Assembly (NCBI GenBank): GCA_902773165.1
Contig: CACYDO010000342.1
Span: 1 to 5,403, forward strand
Reading direction: 5' to 3'
Source: an uncultured Ruminococcus sp.
Lineage (GTDB): Bacteria > Bacillota > Clostridia > Oscillospirales > Acutalibacteraceae
DNA length: 5,403 nucleotides
A program made the translations under genes and the position numbers. Every line of letters begins with the position of its first letter. The stretch's first letter is position 1. Of the stretch, positions 4,861-5,403 are shown in pieces. The notes under the pieces are model-generated. The model did no database searches and was not told the origin of the DNA. It worked only from the letters and a program-made list of their open reading frames with translations.

Positions 4861-5266
4861 AAATAGTCTTATAAATGTCATCTTCAATAGTCGGTATACA
4901 CGGTGAAAAAATATCGTCTGTCTTATAAATACATTCGCCTTTTTTGAAAATGTATATCTGAAATTCATTGTAATGCTCTTTATCCTCGTCATCACGTAGG
5001 TAAATAATCCCATAGCTTCCGGTTGCTGTTTTTGCAATGCTTTTATATGTTTCAATGATATTATCGGTCTCATTTGTGCGGTGATTTGCACAAAGCAGAG
5101 TTGTCAGAAACGGCGTACCATTCATATACTGCAATGATAACTGCGTGCCGCTGTTTTCGATTATTCGGTTTACCTGCCGCATGATATCTTCAAGCGTTTC
5201 ATCTGTATAATTATCTTCGTCTTTATATGTTTCGCTGACTGTCAGCCAGCCGTGTAATTCAAGCAT
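4859..5266 (-). CDS. Imm7-family immunity protein
   Basis: A 135-aa cytosolic protein matching the polymorphic-toxin immunity family Imm7 (PF15585) by motif recognition. It has the N-terminal LHGWLTVSET (residues 4-13), a helix to about residue 39, LQYMNGTPFLTTL (46-58), the NHR motif at 61-63, then GSYGIIYLRDDED (83-95), the strand EFQIYIFKKGE (101-111) and the C-terminal DIFSPCIPTIED (118-129). Family members are thought to bind and neutralise a cognate nuclease-type or other secreted toxin domain inside the cell. Length agrees with the family. ATG 5266 is chosen because GGGGAG (5274-5279) sits 7 bases upstream; earlier in-frame ATGs at 5284 and 5281 would place this site inside the gene. 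The upstream gene stops 4 bases before, and the next starts 10 bases after. The toxin it protects against is not in the window. Confidence 0.88.
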   Translation of the reverse strand: MLELHGWLTVSETYKDEDNYTDETLEDIMRQVNRIIENSGTQLSLQYMNGTPFLTTLLCANHRTNETDNIIETYKSIAKTATGSYGIIYLRDDEDKEHYNEFQIYIFKKGECIYKTDDIFSPCIPTIEDDIYKTI

Positions 5267-5270
5267 TTCA

Positions 5271-5403
5271 TCACTCCCCATCATAAAGATAAAACGCCGG
5301 GTACATCTTACGCTGCGGATACTCTGATCTTATGCTTTTTATATAATCCAGCACTTCGTTCAAATTCTTATCTTGAAAACCAACTTCATATATCTGTGTT
5401 TCT
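5271..5403 (-). CDS. 3' end of an unknown gene upstream of Imm7 (partial)
   Basis: Only the last 43 residues are present, read from the right edge to TGA at 5271-5273. The visible part runs ETQIYEVGFQDKNLNEVLDY (positions 1-20 of the fragment), then KSIRSEYPQRKMYPAFYLYDGE: a strand, a helix and an aromatic C-terminal strand. The stop is 4 bases before the Imm7 start and overlaps its ribosome-site region, so both are in one operon. It could be another immunity protein or the C-terminal domain of a toxin. The family is not recognised and the fragment is too short to decide. Confidence 0.7.
   Translation of the reverse strand, partial: ETQIYEVGFQDKNLNEVLDYIKSIRSEYPQRKMYPAFYLYDGE
5274..5279 (-). 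promoter_or_regulatory. Shine-Dalgarno GGGGAG that decides the Imm7 start
   Basis: The site lies 7 bases before ATG 5266 and within the last codons of the upstream gene. It favours the 135-aa product over a 141-aa one. Confidence 0.75.

Noticed and set aside
4606..5091. A 161-codon minus-strand frame as one gene
   Set aside because: Its first half overlaps the Imm7 coding region in another frame and has no ribosome site. The conserved part starts at ATG 4848 behind GAGGTGG.

Overview
The window reads as a piece of accessory chromosome from a low-GC, Gram-positive gut-type Firmicute, most likely Ruminococcus or a close Oscillospiraceae relative. The basis is AT-rich spacers, strong AGGAG/GAGG-type ribosome binding sites, an MSGC-type lipobox, a STAS partner-switch gene, an IS4-like transposase tail and a block of polymorphic-toxin immunity-type genes. 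The genus is inference; no rRNA or marker gene is present.

Layout. (1) 2-223, +: the 3' end of an IS4/DDE_Tnp_1-type transposase that breaks off just where its catalytic Glu should be. (2) 255-1330, +: a STAS anti-sigma-factor antagonist (98 aa), then a 203-aa protein resembling a degenerate GHKL/anti-sigma-type partner. No sigma factor or PP2C phosphatase follows. (3) 1331-1895: 565 bases without a convincing gene. It holds a possible 26-aa membrane microprotein, a long-stem hairpin (1500-1551) and an abrupt GC-rich island (1661-1770, about 59% GC against about 24% just upstream). (4) 1896-2894, +: a secreted lipoprotein of unknown family, ending at a strong, probably bidirectional terminator hairpin (2908-2943). 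(5) 3103-5403, -: a compact convergent operon of six genes entering from the right edge. In transcription order these are the 3' end of an unknown gene, an Imm7-family immunity protein, an 80-aa four-cysteine zinc-ribbon protein, a 169-aa protein with a C-terminal Cys/His cluster, a 76-aa small acidic protein and a 225-aa protein with an N-terminal CxxC.

How it fits together. The right half looks like an immunity-gene array of the kind found downstream of, or orphaned from, polymorphic contact-dependent toxins. Only the Imm7 assignment rests on recognised family motifs; immunity roles for the others rest on size, tight spacing and context. No toxin is visible. The left half looks like a signalling pair and a surface lipoprotein that are only loosely connected, with mobile-element debris and decayed sequence between genes.
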